A DNA stretch of 64,000 nucleotides. It comes from Actinomadura xylanilytica (GTDB taxonomy: Bacteria > Actinomycetota > Actinomycetes > Streptosporangiales > Streptosporangiaceae). The position numbers were made by a program, and so were the translations under genes. The notes under the pieces were generated by a model that ran no database searches, was not told the DNA's origin, and saw nothing but the letters and a program-made list of their open reading frames with translations. Positions 8,398 to 17,018 of this stretch are shown one piece after another; positions within the stretch are counted from its first letter, which is position 1, and the number at the start of each line of letters is the position of its first letter. The stretch lies in assembly GCF_030283145.1 (NCBI RefSeq), contig NZ_JASNWE010000004.1, forward strand, positions 248,001 to 312,000. The letters are read 5' to 3'.

Positions 8398-9297
8398 TCA
8401 CCCGCCGGCGAGGGAGCGCGCCGTGACGAGCGCGGCGAGCACCTCGCGGGTCGTCGCCCACGGCACGGCGGGACGTCCGGCGGCGACCCCGGCGAGGAAC
8501 GCCTCGACCGTCCCGGCGTAGCCGAACGGGTCCGGGCCGGGGGCCGCGCCGTCGAGCCGCACGGCATGGGTGCCCTCGGAGGTGTGCACGGCCGCCTCGT
8601 ACCACTCCCGCTCGGTGGCGCCGAGGACCTCCACCACGCCGTGGCGGCCGTCCGGCCAGCCGAGCCCGATGACGCCGGTGTCCTCGGAGAGGGAACCGGC
8701 GTGCACGCGCGACGCCCGCGCCGCCCAGCGCGCCGTCAGGCCCGTCCCGAGCAGCGCGGAGGCGAGCTCGACACCATGCAGGCCCATGGTGGCCAGGGTG
8801 CCGCCGCCGCGCGCCGGATCGTCCAGCCAGCGGCGCTCCGGCGCCAGGTAGGCGTCGATCGCGTGCCGGACCGTCACCCGGACGCCGAGCACGGGCGCGT
8901 CCCCGAGCCGCGCGCGGAGCCGGGCGGTCTCCGGCGCGAAGCGCAGCACCGAGGCCGTCGACACCGGGGCCCGCGCGGCCGTGACGACCTCGTCCAGGCG
9001 GGCCAGGTCCGCCGCGGTGCCGACGGCGGGCTTGGTGATGAACGCCGGGATCCCCGCTGCGGCGAGCCGCCGGACCACGTCCGGCACGCTAGCCGGGCGG
9101 CAGGTGACGATGGCCGCGTCCGGGCGGGCCGCGATGAGCGCGTCCAGGGTCCCGGCCGGACGGGCCCCGGACTCGGCGGCGAACCGGGCGGCGTCCTCGG
9201 CCCACACCACCAGGTCGTGGACGCCGCGCTCGCGCAGGAGGCGCGCGTCCATGGCCGGGTGGTAGTCGGTGGCGAGGCCCGCGAACGCCACCCTCAT
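8398..9297 (-). CDS. Gfo/Idh/MocA-family oxidoreductase
   Basis: 299 residues starting at ATG 9297, which overlaps the stop of the upstream aminotransferase (ATGA). The N-terminal Rossmann segment (VAFAGLATDYHP) deviates from the classic GxGxxG. The EKP motif is FITKPAVG with Thr for Glu, while the GGGTLATMGLHGVELAS helix of the C-terminal domain is normal. NAD(P)-dependent sugar or cyclitol dehydrogenation is the family role. It is translationally coupled to a DegT aminotransferase, matching pairs that turn a hydroxyl into an amine by oxidation and transamination. Confidence 0.85.
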   Translation of the reverse strand: MRVAFAGLATDYHPAMDARLLRERGVHDLVVWAEDAARFAAESGARPAGTLDALIAARPDAAIVTCRPASVPDVVRRLAAAGIPAFITKPAVGTAADLARLDEVVTAARAPVSTASVLRFAPETARLRARLGDAPVLGVRVTVRHAIDAYLAPERRWLDDPARGGGTLATMGLHGVELASALLGTGLTARWAARASRVHAGSLSEDTGVIGLGWPDGRHGVVEVLGATEREWYEAAVHTSEGTHAVRLDGAAPGPDPFGYAGTVEAFLAGVAAGRPAVPWATTREVLAALVTARSLAGG

Positions 9298-10490
9298 GCC
9301 GCGCCGCCCCACCCACGGGCGTGCACCGCGCGCACCGCCTGCGCGATCACGTCGACGTCGTCGGCGGTGTAGCCCTCGTTCCAGTTCAGCACGACCAGCG
9401 TCCGGCCGATCAGCCGTTCGGCGTTCGGGCACAGCCCGGCGGGGTACTCGCGGCCCTCCAGAGGGAACCGCGAGGTTCCGTAGACGGGCCCGTCCGCCAT
9501 CACCGGGTTGGCGTACAGCGGACGGTCCAGGTACCCGGCGATGGCGGGGACGCCCTCGGCGGCGAGCTCCCGCACCCACGCGAGGTTGCCCGGCTCGTCC
9601 GGGACGGTGAACGGGAACAGCCACCAGGCGTGGCCCGCCGGGTCGGGCAGGCCGAGGCCGGGCAGGTCCGCCAGCGCGGCCAGGAGCCGCGCCGCCAGGT
9701 CCCGCCGCCGTCCGACGACCCCGGCGACCCGGCCGAGCTGGACCCGCGCCACGGCGGCGGCCAGCTCGGTCATCCGGTAGTTCAGCCCGAGCGACAGGTG
9801 GACCCGGCCGTGCTCGCGGTCCCAGCCCTTGTCGGCGAACAGCCGCATCCGGGCGGCCAGCTCCGCGTCGGCGGTGATCGCCAGCCCGCCGTCCCCGGAG
9901 GTGATGTGCTTGTACTGCTGGAGGCTGAAGCAGGCGATGTGGCCGAGCGTGCCGAGCGGCTCGCCGTCCGGGGTGGCGCCGAGCCACGCCTGCGCGCAGT
10001 CCTCGATCAGGAGCAGGCCGTGCCGGTCGGCGAGCGCGCGCAGCGCGGCGGCGTCCGCGGGGGCGCCGAACAGGTGCACCGCGAGGATCGCGCGGGTGCG
10101 CGGGGTGATCGCGGCCTCGACCGCGGCCGGGTCGAGATTTCCGGTGGCCGGATCCACGTCCGCGAAGACGGGGACCCCGTTCTGCGCGATGATCGGGGCG
10201 ATGGAGCCGAAGTCGGAGATCGGGGTGGTGATGACCTCGTCGCCCGGGTCGAGCCGCACGGCGGCGACGGCCAGGTGCAGCGCGGCGGTGCCCGAGCTAC
10301 AGGCGACCGCGGACCGGCCGTACAGGTCGGCCATGTCCGCTTCGAGGGCGCGGGTCTCGGTGCCGAAGGTGCTGCACAGCACGGCCGAGTCGAGCACCCG
10401 CAGGACGGCGGCGCGCTCCTCCGCGCCGATCGTCCGGCCGCGCGGTTCGAGGACGCCGGGGAACCGCCCGCCGGCCGAGGCTCCGGTCAT
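9294..10490 (-). CDS. DegT/DnrJ/EryC1/StrS-family PLP aminotransferase (second copy)
   Basis: 398 residues from the ATG at 10490, preferred over 10517 because GGGAGG lies 5 bases upstream. Signatures: VACSSGTAALHLA, DEVITTPISDFGS, ILAVHLFGAP, LIEDCAQAWLGA and FSLQQYKHITSGDGG with the PLP lysine. It is not a recent duplicate of the copy at 3983, since the core motifs differ. With the coupled Gfo/Idh enzyme it likely aminates a keto-sugar. It is divergent from the regulator operon at 10648 across about 157 bases. Confidence 0.9.
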   Translation of the reverse strand: MTGASAGGRFPGVLEPRGRTIGAEERAAVLRVLDSAVLCSTFGTETRALEADMADLYGRSAVACSSGTAALHLAVAAVRLDPGDEVITTPISDFGSIAPIIAQNGVPVFADVDPATGNLDPAAVEAAITPRTRAILAVHLFGAPADAAALRALADRHGLLLIEDCAQAWLGATPDGEPLGTLGHIACFSLQQYKHITSGDGGLAITADAELAARMRLFADKGWDREHGRVHLSLGLNYRMTELAAAVARVQLGRVAGVVGRRRDLAARLLAALADLPGLGLPDPAGHAWWLFPFTVPDEPGNLAWVRELAAEGVPAIAGYLDRPLYANPVMADGPVYGTSRFPLEGREYPAGLCPNAERLIGRTLVVLNWNEGYTADDVDVIAQAVRAVHARGWGGAA

Positions 10491-10647
10491 GTCAACCTCC
10501 CGGTTGGTGATGGCCAATTACGGCCCTGGCCGGAACTTAGGACACCGGCGTCAGCCGGTCAAGGGGCGACGGCCACCGCGAAAACCGCACGGCTAGCGGT
10601 GCGCTACCCTCCCTTTGAGGACTGGACCTAAAACCAAGGAGCTCAGC

Positions 10648-10689
10648 ATGACCGGTCTCACCCGTCCCGCCCCCGGAGACCTGGGCTGA
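10648..10689 (+). CDS. 13-codon leader ORF coupled to the regulator
   Basis: A short ORF encoding MTGLTRPAPGDLG with a strong AAGGAG 7 bases before its ATG. Its TGA (10687-10689) shares one base with the ATG of the next gene (TGATG). The regulator itself has only a GGAGA about 11 bases upstream, inside this ORF, so ribosomes finishing the leader could re-initiate. The peptide has no obvious family. Reality of translation is an inference from the ribosome site and the overlap. Confidence 0.5.
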   Translation: MTGLTRPAPGDLG

Positions 10690-11918
10690 TGCCGGTCACC
10701 ATCGGGGTCGTCGGCCCGGAGGACCTGGTCCAGCGCGTCACCGCCGTGGGCACCGAGATGAGCGGCGCCACGCTGACCGCCCTGCCGTACCGGCACGAGA
10801 GCGAGACGGTCGAGCTGGTCGAGTCGGTCCAGGCCGACGTGACCGCGTTCCTGTTCACCGGCATCGTCCCCTACACCACCGCGACCGGCGCGGGCGTCGT
10901 CGACCGCCCGGCGATGTACCTGTCCTACGACGGCGCCACCCTGCTGCGGGTGCTGGTCGAGCTGCTGCGGCTCGGCCACGACGTGACCCGCATCTCGGTC
11001 GACACGCTCCAGCGCAGCGAGCTGATGGAGACCCTCACCGAGGCCAAGCTCCCCACCGACCACGTGCACGTGCTGCCGTACCGGCCCGGCCTCGGCTCCG
11101 ACGACATCGTGGCGTTCCACCGCGCCGCCCGCGACCGGCACGGCGCCCGCGTCGCGATCACCTGCCTGGGCTCGGCGTACCACGTGCTGGAACGCGAGAC
11201 GCACACCGTCCGGCTCGCGCCGTCCCGGTTCTCGATCCGGTCCACCCTCCAGGCCCTGGTGCTGACCACCATCGGCCGCGAGGTCGGCGACGCCCAGGTC
11301 GTGCTCGGCCTGATCGAGCTGCCCGGCGCCGACGAGGGGCTGGCCGCCGACGTGGTCTCCTTCGGCGCCAGCCTGACCCCGCTGCCCGGCGACCGGCACC
11401 TGATGGTCACCACCCGCGGCCTGCTCGACCAGGCCACCGCGCAGTTCACCCGGCTGCCCCTGCTCGACCGGCTCGCGGCCCGGCACCCCACCGCACGGAT
11501 CGGCTTCGGGGTCGGCCGCACCGCCGCCGAGGCCGAGTCGCTCGCCCGCCGCGCGCTCAACCGCGCCGCGTCGGTCGGCGCCGCCGCCGGGGTGGTGGCG
11601 ATGGCCGACGACGTCGACATCGTGATCGAGCCGAGCGGCGCCGCGGGCCCGCCGGCCGAGCCCGGCGCCGAGAGCGTCCCGCTGCTGGCCCGCCGCGCGG
11701 GGCTCAACACCCAGACCCTCACCCGGCTGCGCGACCTGGTCAGGGAGCGCCCGGACGGGCTGACCGCGCACGACGTCGCCGTCCACCTCGCCGTCCAGCA
11801 GCGGACCGCGCGGCGCATCCTCAAGCGGCTCGAGCGGGCCGGGGGCGCCACCCCGCTCGGCAGCCGGCAGCACGGCGGCACCGGCCGCCCGCCCACGGTC
11901 TACCGCGTCCACCTGTGA
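10689..11918 (+). CDS. Two-domain putative transcriptional regulator with C-terminal winged helix
   Basis: 409 residues. The C-terminal ~75 residues (TLTRLRDLVRERPDGLTAHDVAVHL then QQRTARRILKRLERAGGA) form a clear winged helix-turn-helix. The N-terminal ~330 residues contain an alpha/beta receptor-like half (IGVVGPEDLVQRV, AMYLSYDGATLLR) and a half with GIGxGxTAxEAExLARRAL-type sequence (GFGVGRTAAEAESLARRAL), which recalls GGDEF/cyclase-fold sensory proteins of the PrpR-N kind. It probably senses a metabolite and controls the flanking sugar-amine genes. The exact family was not recognised. Confidence 0.65.
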   Translation: MPVTIGVVGPEDLVQRVTAVGTEMSGATLTALPYRHESETVELVESVQADVTAFLFTGIVPYTTATGAGVVDRPAMYLSYDGATLLRVLVELLRLGHDVTRISVDTLQRSELMETLTEAKLPTDHVHVLPYRPGLGSDDIVAFHRAARDRHGARVAITCLGSAYHVLERETHTVRLAPSRFSIRSTLQALVLTTIGREVGDAQVVLGLIELPGADEGLAADVVSFGASLTPLPGDRHLMVTTRGLLDQATAQFTRLPLLDRLAARHPTARIGFGVGRTAAEAESLARRALNRAASVGAAAGVVAMADDVDIVIEPSGAAGPPAEPGAESVPLLARRAGLNTQTLTRLRDLVRERPDGLTAHDVAVHLAVQQRTARRILKRLERAGGATPLGSRQHGGTGRPPTVYRVHL

Positions 11919-12089
11919 GCCCGACGCCCCCGGAGGGGTGTTTCCGCAGCGTGCCGTAGGGCCATTGCACGCATGCAAGCGACAGTGACTCGACCCCGCG
12001 GGCTGCGTAAGAGTGGGAGTTGTGCGAGCAGAAGATCGACGGGCTCCCCTGTCCGCCGTAACTCCCAAGCCCGGCAGGCCATAGCGCTC

Positions 12090-12644
12090 ATGTTCGGATA
12101 CAGCCCCCCACGGCCACGTGAGACCGCCACCCACGTACGGGACGCGCGCCCCGGACCTCCGGTCCTGACCGCCGTACCCTCCCTCGAACTCTGTAGCCCG
12201 GCCGACTGGGACGGCGACGCGGACGGGAACCTCCTTCTGGGGGAGATCGACCTCGCCTCCACCCCGGCCGCCGTCCGCCCGGCCCGCACCTACGTCCGGG
12301 AACTCGTCGGCTACCACTTCGCCACGGGCCCGTCCGGGCTCGGCGACCTCCAGCTCCTCACCAGCGAGGCGGTGACCAACTCGGTCCTGCACGCCCGGCC
12401 GCTCCGGGACGGGACGATCACGCTCGCGGTGCTGCGCGCCGGCGACCGGGTGCGGGTCGAGGTGATCGACGCCGGGCCGGCCCGGTCCGTGCCGCCCATG
12501 CCCGAGGACCCCCTCGCCGTCAGCGGCCGGGGGCTGCACCTGATCGCCGCGATCGCCAGCGGCCACGGCAGCCGCCGCAACGGCGACGGAACGATCACGT
12601 TCTGGTTCGAGGCCGACGTCAGCAATGGAAGGTGCGTGCGGTGA
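12090..12644 (+). CDS. Anti-sigma-factor-type ATP-binding protein (HATPase_c)
   Basis: 184 residues from the ATG at 12090. An in-frame ATG at 11973 would add 39 basic, low-complexity residues and has no ribosome site. GHKL ATPase boxes are present: SEAVTNSVLHA (N box), VEVIDAGPARSVP (G1) and GRGLHLIAAIA (G2). Stand-alone proteins of this kind in actinomycetes are RsbW/SpoIIAB-like kinases or anti-sigma factors. The next gene overlaps its stop by GTGA, so the two are co-translated. Confidence 0.8.
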   Translation: MFGYSPPRPRETATHVRDARPGPPVLTAVPSLELCSPADWDGDADGNLLLGEIDLASTPAAVRPARTYVRELVGYHFATGPSGLGDLQLLTSEAVTNSVLHARPLRDGTITLAVLRAGDRVRVEVIDAGPARSVPPMPEDPLAVSGRGLHLIAAIASGHGSRRNGDGTITFWFEADVSNGRCVR

Positions 12645-13492
12645 CCTCGGGATCGGTGCTGAGCAGGAGCCGCCGGGCCGTGCCGGCCCACGCGGGCCGC
12701 CGCGCGTCGGCGGGACGTGAGAACCCCGGCGGCGCCGTCGACGCCGCGACGCCCAGCGCCGCCCGGATGTACGACTACATGCTCGGTGGCAAGGACAACT
12801 ACGCGCCCGACCGCGACCTCGCCGACCGGGCGCTGCTGGCGGCGCCGGTGCTGTCCCGGCTCGTCCGGGTCAACCGGGCCTTCCTGCGCCAGGCCACCCG
12901 CCACCTCGCCGGGCAGGCCGGGATCCGGCAGTTCCTGGACATCGGCTGCGGCCTGCCCGCCGGCGACGACGTGGGCCAGACCGTCCGGACGGCCGCCCCG
13001 GGCAGCCGGGTCGTCTACGTCGACAACGACCCGATGGTGCTCAGCCACGCGCGGGCGCTGCTGGCCGTCGACGGCGACACCGACGCCGTCGCGGCCGACC
13101 TCCGCGACCCCGCCGGGATCGTGCGGCACCCCGAGGTGACCGCGCTGATCGACTTCTCCGAGCCGGTCGGGGTGCTGCTGCTGAGCGTGCTGCACTCCCT
13201 CACCGACGCCGAGGACCCGCGCGGCATCGTCGCCCGGCTGCTGGCCGGGCTGCCGCCCGGCAGCCACGTGGTGGTCTCCCACGCCGAGCGGACGCCGGGG
13301 CTGGACGCGGTCGCCGAGCTCTACCAGGAGGCCGACGTCCCGTTCGCGCCGCGCACCCGGGAGGAGATCGCCGTCCTCTCCGCCGGCCTCGAACCGGTCG
13401 GCGCCGACCCGGCGCTCCCGCTCCCCGGCCACGGCCGGCGGATCAACGCGGAGGTCCCCCTGATCGGCTCCATCGGCCGCAAGCCCGCGTGA
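12641..13492 (+). CDS. DUF574 SAM-dependent methyltransferase
   Basis: 283 residues from the GTG at 12641, supported by GGAAGG 8 bases upstream and the GTGA overlap with the previous stop. The family hallmarks are ARMYDYMLGGKDNYAPDR near the N-terminus and the SAM motif QFLDIGCGLPAGDDVGQT, then VVYVDNDPMVLSHARALL. These proteins are abundant in actinomycetes; their substrates are unknown. Coupling to an anti-sigma-type ATPase suggests a signalling or developmental role rather than primary metabolism (inference). Confidence 0.88.
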   Translation: MTSGSVLSRSRRAVPAHAGRRASAGRENPGGAVDAATPSAARMYDYMLGGKDNYAPDRDLADRALLAAPVLSRLVRVNRAFLRQATRHLAGQAGIRQFLDIGCGLPAGDDVGQTVRTAAPGSRVVYVDNDPMVLSHARALLAVDGDTDAVAADLRDPAGIVRHPEVTALIDFSEPVGVLLLSVLHSLTDAEDPRGIVARLLAGLPPGSHVVVSHAERTPGLDAVAELYQEADVPFAPRTREEIAVLSAGLEPVGADPALPLPGHGRRINAEVPLIGSIGRKPA

Positions 13493-13666
13493 GGCGGCGG
13501 CCCCACATGACGCGCGCGGGACGGCAGGCCGTCCGCACCCTCCCGAACCACCAGGTCGCGGACGCCCCGGCGCCGCCACATGGGCAGATTGCCCTAATTC
13601 GCCGTGCTCCGTCCGGCCGTCCCGATATGATCGGTACGCCAACACGTGCCGGTCTTAAGGCGAGCC

Positions 13667-14713
13667 ATGACAGCGGACAGCGAGCCGAAGTCTCTCTCCG
13701 AAATCACCAGGGACCTCGGACTCAACATGTCCGATGTGGCGATCTTCTCTGGGCTGGACGAGAGCACCGTGTTCCGGCTGTGGGACAACACCGCGTGGTT
13801 GGACCGCATCAGCGGCCGGTCCTTGCAGAGCCTCATGTCGTCGGTGCCGGGAATCGCCGAGTACGCGATGGCGCACTCCCTGCTGAAACGGCGGAACACC
13901 CTCGTCGCCGACCTCCAGTCCGAGGGATTGGCCGTCGACCTGCGCACGCTCGCCGATTCGTCCATTCCCCAGCAGCATCTGCTGAACGCGCTGGAAGCCG
14001 GGCTGCACATCATGCGGGGCGACGCGACGCAGAAGGTGTCGTCCTATCTCGCGCGTTTCTGGGGACGCGAGCAGGACCGCGCGCTGGAGGCGCTCTATTC
14101 CACCGAGCCGGGCGAGGGGCTGCTGGCCGATCCGCGGAAGCTCTTCGACTCCTCGATCGAGCTGGCGCCCCGGCTGAACCGCAAGACCTACTCGTTCCAT
14201 TCCATCCTGGCACTCAACATCATCACCCACCAGGTGAGCAAGGTGACCGACGCGCTGGACACCGACCTGGCCTTCCAGGTCCCCGGCCGGCAGACCGCGT
14301 TCATGATGCGGGGCGTGGTGATGGGATCGCTGATCAGCTCCAACGACCTGGAACTGGCCGAGCGCTACCGCCGGGAACTGGAGACCACCCCGGTGTACGC
14401 GGCGCTGGAGGAATGGTCGTTCCCGACCTATGCCAGGGACGGCCGGATCAGTTCCGACTTCGCGCTCCCGAACTCGCTCCCGCTGAACAACACCGCGCGC
14501 GAAGTGATCCGCGAGATCACCAGTTACAATGACGCCTACCTGTACTATCTGACCTCGACGTACATTCCCCTCGCACTGCAACGCGATCCCACGTTCGGGT
14601 CGCGGATCACCGAGCTGATAACGACGCTCGAACGGCGCGGGGCCGAATGTCTCGACCGAAGAGTCCGAGAAACCTGCGACCAGCTGGTGACAAAACTCAA
14701 AGGCATGGTGTGA
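13667..14713 (+). CDS. Unknown protein with N-terminal helix-turn-helix-like segment
   Basis: 348 residues from the ATG at 13667, chosen because AAGG lies 9 bases upstream; a GTG at 13646 has no such site. Residues ~10-50 (SEITRDLGLNMSDVAIFSGL then ESTVFRLWDN) look like a helix-turn-helix. The remainder is helical with no motif I can name. A TATGAT box at 13626-13631 is a possible -10. Codon choice is slightly less GC-extreme than its neighbours (more AT-ending codons), so recent transfer is possible. A methyltransferase gene follows after 27 bases. Function not recognised. Confidence 0.7.
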   Translation: MTADSEPKSLSEITRDLGLNMSDVAIFSGLDESTVFRLWDNTAWLDRISGRSLQSLMSSVPGIAEYAMAHSLLKRRNTLVADLQSEGLAVDLRTLADSSIPQQHLLNALEAGLHIMRGDATQKVSSYLARFWGREQDRALEALYSTEPGEGLLADPRKLFDSSIELAPRLNRKTYSFHSILALNIITHQVSKVTDALDTDLAFQVPGRQTAFMMRGVVMGSLISSNDLELAERYRRELETTPVYAALEEWSFPTYARDGRISSDFALPNSLPLNNTAREVIREITSYNDAYLYYLTSTYIPLALQRDPTFGSRITELITTLERRGAECLDRRVRETCDQLVTKLKGMV

Positions 14714-14740
14714 GCCGTGCCGTGAACAAGAGGGGGGCCG

Positions 14741-15523
14741 GTGGACGACGCTAGCCGAGCGGTCGCGAAGCTCACGCGCGAGCGCTGGGAGGCCAATGCG
14801 GAGTACTGGGTCAAGGTCATCCGGGAGCGGCGCGACCGGTACCGCACCGAGCTGACCGACCAGGCCGTCCTCGACGCGATCGGCCCGTGCAAGGGCCTGC
14901 GGATCCTGGACGCGGGGTGCGGCGAGGGCTACCTGGCCCGGGCGCTCGCGGCGCAGGGCGCCGACGTCGTTGGCATCGACGCCTCGCAGGGCCTGATCGA
15001 CGCGGCCCAGGACGGGCCCGCGGACGAGGAGCCCCCCGGCGGCCCGGCCGGCTCGGTCTCGTTCGCCCGCGCGAGCGTCGACGCGATGCCGGTCGCCGAC
15101 CAGGACTTCGACCTGGTGGTCTGCAACCACCTGTTCAGCCACCTGCACGACCCCTCGGGTGCGATCCACGAGTTCGGCCGGGTGCTGCGGAGCGGCGGCC
15201 GGCTGGTCATCCTCACCCTGCACCCGTGCTTCTACATCGAGGACACCGAGCACGGCGCGACGGGCAGCGTGCCGGCCGCGCAGTACTTCGCCGCGCGCGG
15301 CGTCGACCAGCGCTTCCAGGTCGACGGGCTGGAGTCCCCATCGATGATCACCTCCTGGCTGCGGCCACTGGAGTTCTACTCTGGAACGCTCCGAGACGCC
15401 GGGTTCGTCATCGCCGACCTGCGCGAGCCGCACCCCACCGCCGAGCAGGTGGAGAACGACCCCTGGTGGCGCGAGGGCTTCCCGACCGCCATGTTCATGC
15501 TCCTGGTCGCCGAGCGCCGCTGA
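14741..15523 (+). CDS. Class I SAM-dependent methyltransferase
   Basis: 260 residues from a GTG preceded by AGAGGGGGG. Motif I is ILDAGCGEGYLARALAAQGA with the acidic residue in VVGIDAS, followed by FDLVVCNHLFSHLHDP and the VLRSGGRLVILTLHPCF strand. It is a small-molecule methyltransferase of the UbiE/ubiquinone type. It likely belongs to the same transcript as the preceding unknown gene. A strong hairpin ends the unit. The substrate is not indicated. Confidence 0.88.
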   Translation: MDDASRAVAKLTRERWEANAEYWVKVIRERRDRYRTELTDQAVLDAIGPCKGLRILDAGCGEGYLARALAAQGADVVGIDASQGLIDAAQDGPADEEPPGGPAGSVSFARASVDAMPVADQDFDLVVCNHLFSHLHDPSGAIHEFGRVLRSGGRLVILTLHPCFYIEDTEHGATGSVPAAQYFAARGVDQRFQVDGLESPSMITSWLRPLEFYSGTLRDAGFVIADLREPHPTAEQVENDPWWREGFPTAMFMLLVAERR

Positions 15524-15548
15524 CCCGGCCCGGCCGGCCCGAGCCGGC

Positions 15549-15591
15549 GCGGCGTGACGCCCGGCCCGAGTCGGACCGGGCGTCACGCCGC
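15549..15591. terminator. Bidirectional hairpin terminator
   Basis: A perfect 16-base-pair stem (15549-15564 with 15576-15591) and an 11-base loop lie between the convergent methyltransferase and P450 genes. There is no T-run, as usual for high-GC actinomycetes. Confidence 0.8.
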
Positions 15592-15621
15592 ACCCCACAC
15601 GCCGCACACCACACGCCGCAC
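15585..15621. repeat. Short 14-base-period tandem repeat
   Basis: Three exact copies of ACGCCGCAC begin at 15585, 15599 and 15613 (period 14), partly overlapping the terminator stem; the spacers are C/A-rich. It is probably slippage-generated sequence between convergent genes. Confidence 0.6.
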
Positions 15622-15668
15622 CGCACCCCGCGCGCCGCATCCCGCTCGTCCGGCCGCGGGCGCCGCCG

Positions 15669-16970
15669 CTACCAGCTCACCGGGAGCGCGGCGACGCCCT
15701 GCAACCCGCCGGGCCCCTTGAGCGGGAGCCGCGCGGCCGGGGCCGTCAGGCGCAGACCGGGGATCCGGCGGAACAGCGCGGAGAGGGCGACCTCCAGTTC
15801 CAGCCGCGCGAGGTTCTGCCCGAGGCACTGGTGGACGCCGTGGCCGAACGCGAGGTGGTGCCGGGCCGCGCGGCCCGCGTTCAGCACGTCGGGGTCGGGG
15901 AACGCGGCGCGGTCGCGGTTGGCCGCGGCGGGCAGCAGCAGCACGCCGTCACCCGCCCGGATGACCCGTCCGCCGATCACGATGTCGGCGAGGGCGGACC
16001 GCAGGATCGTCTCGGGGACGGTCAGGAACCGCAGCAGCTCCTCGACCACCGCGGGCGCCGCGCCCGGCCCGGACCGCATCAGCGCGAGCTGGTCGGGGTG
16101 CCCGAGCAGGGCCGGGACCGACAGCGCGATCGTGTTCGCGGTCGTCTCGTGCCCGGCGACCACGATCATCACGCACATCGCGGCCAGCTCGGCCCGCGTC
16201 ACCCGGCCGCGGCCGTCGCCCATGACCAGGTGGCCGAGCAGCCCGCCGCCGGGACGGGTCGCGAGCAGCCGGTCGAAGTAGCCACGCAGCTCGGTCAGCG
16301 CCGGGCCCGCCTGCCCCTTGTCGAGGACGGCGGCGTCGGCGCGCTCGCGGAAGTAGGCGTGGTCGGCCCACGGCAGCCCGAACAGGTGGCCGAGCGCCAT
16401 CGAGGGCAGCGGGACGGCGAAGCCGGGCACCAGGTCGGCGGGCGGGCCCGTCTCGAGCAGCCGGTCGAGGAGGTGGTCGGCGTCCTTCTCGATCAGCGGG
16501 CGCAGCGCGCGGATCCTGCGGACGCTGAACGCGGGGATCGCGATCCGCCGGTGGACGGCGTGCACGGGCTCGTCCATCTCGACGAACGTGCGCACCGGCC
16601 GCTCGGCCCCGGGCTCGGGCTCCCGGCGGGCGGGCCGCCCGTCCGGGACCGGGCGGAGGCGGGGGAAGCCCGGCTTGGCGGGGTCCGACGAGACGCGCGA
16701 GTCGGCGAGCAGCGAGCGGATCTCGGCGTGGCCGGTCACCGCCCACACCGCGGTGCCGTCCGGCAGCATGACCCGCGCGACGGGCCCGATGCGGCCGAGC
16801 CGGGCGAACCCGTCGGGCGGCCGGTCCGGGCGCGTCCTCGCCATCGGGTACGCGACCGGCCGGCCGGTATGGACGTCCGCCCGAGGCACGGGCACCTCGC
16901 GCGGGGGCGGCGGCACCTCCTTCCGCGGCACGGGGTCCTCCTCGCTGGGGGTGGCGGGCGGGACGGTCAT
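15669..16970 (-). CDS. Cytochrome P450
   Basis: 433 residues. The I-helix oxygen-binding motif VVAGHETTANTIA (near residue 270), the K-helix ELLR and the heme loop FGHGVHQCLGQNLARLELEV (Cys near 382) are intact. The ~40-residue N-terminus is Pro/Glu-rich, unusual for a soluble bacterial P450. The layout is of the CYP105/CYP107 kind, typically hydroxylating or oxidatively tailoring natural products with ferredoxin partners. It lies 48 bases after the asparagine-synthetase-like gene on the same strand, so it may tailor that enzyme's product. Confidence 0.93.
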   Translation of the reverse strand: MTVPPATPSEEDPVPRKEVPPPPREVPVPRADVHTGRPVAYPMARTRPDRPPDGFARLGRIGPVARVMLPDGTAVWAVTGHAEIRSLLADSRVSSDPAKPGFPRLRPVPDGRPARREPEPGAERPVRTFVEMDEPVHAVHRRIAIPAFSVRRIRALRPLIEKDADHLLDRLLETGPPADLVPGFAVPLPSMALGHLFGLPWADHAYFRERADAAVLDKGQAGPALTELRGYFDRLLATRPGGGLLGHLVMGDGRGRVTRAELAAMCVMIVVAGHETTANTIALSVPALLGHPDQLALMRSGPGAAPAVVEELLRFLTVPETILRSALADIVIGGRVIRAGDGVLLLPAAANRDRAAFPDPDVLNAGRAARHHLAFGHGVHQCLGQNLARLELEVALSALFRRIPGLRLTAPAARLPLKGPGGLQGVAALPVSW

Positions 16971-17018
16971 GGGCGGGCCGGACCGGTCGCGCCGCGGCCG
17001 GCCGGGGTCGCTGGGACG

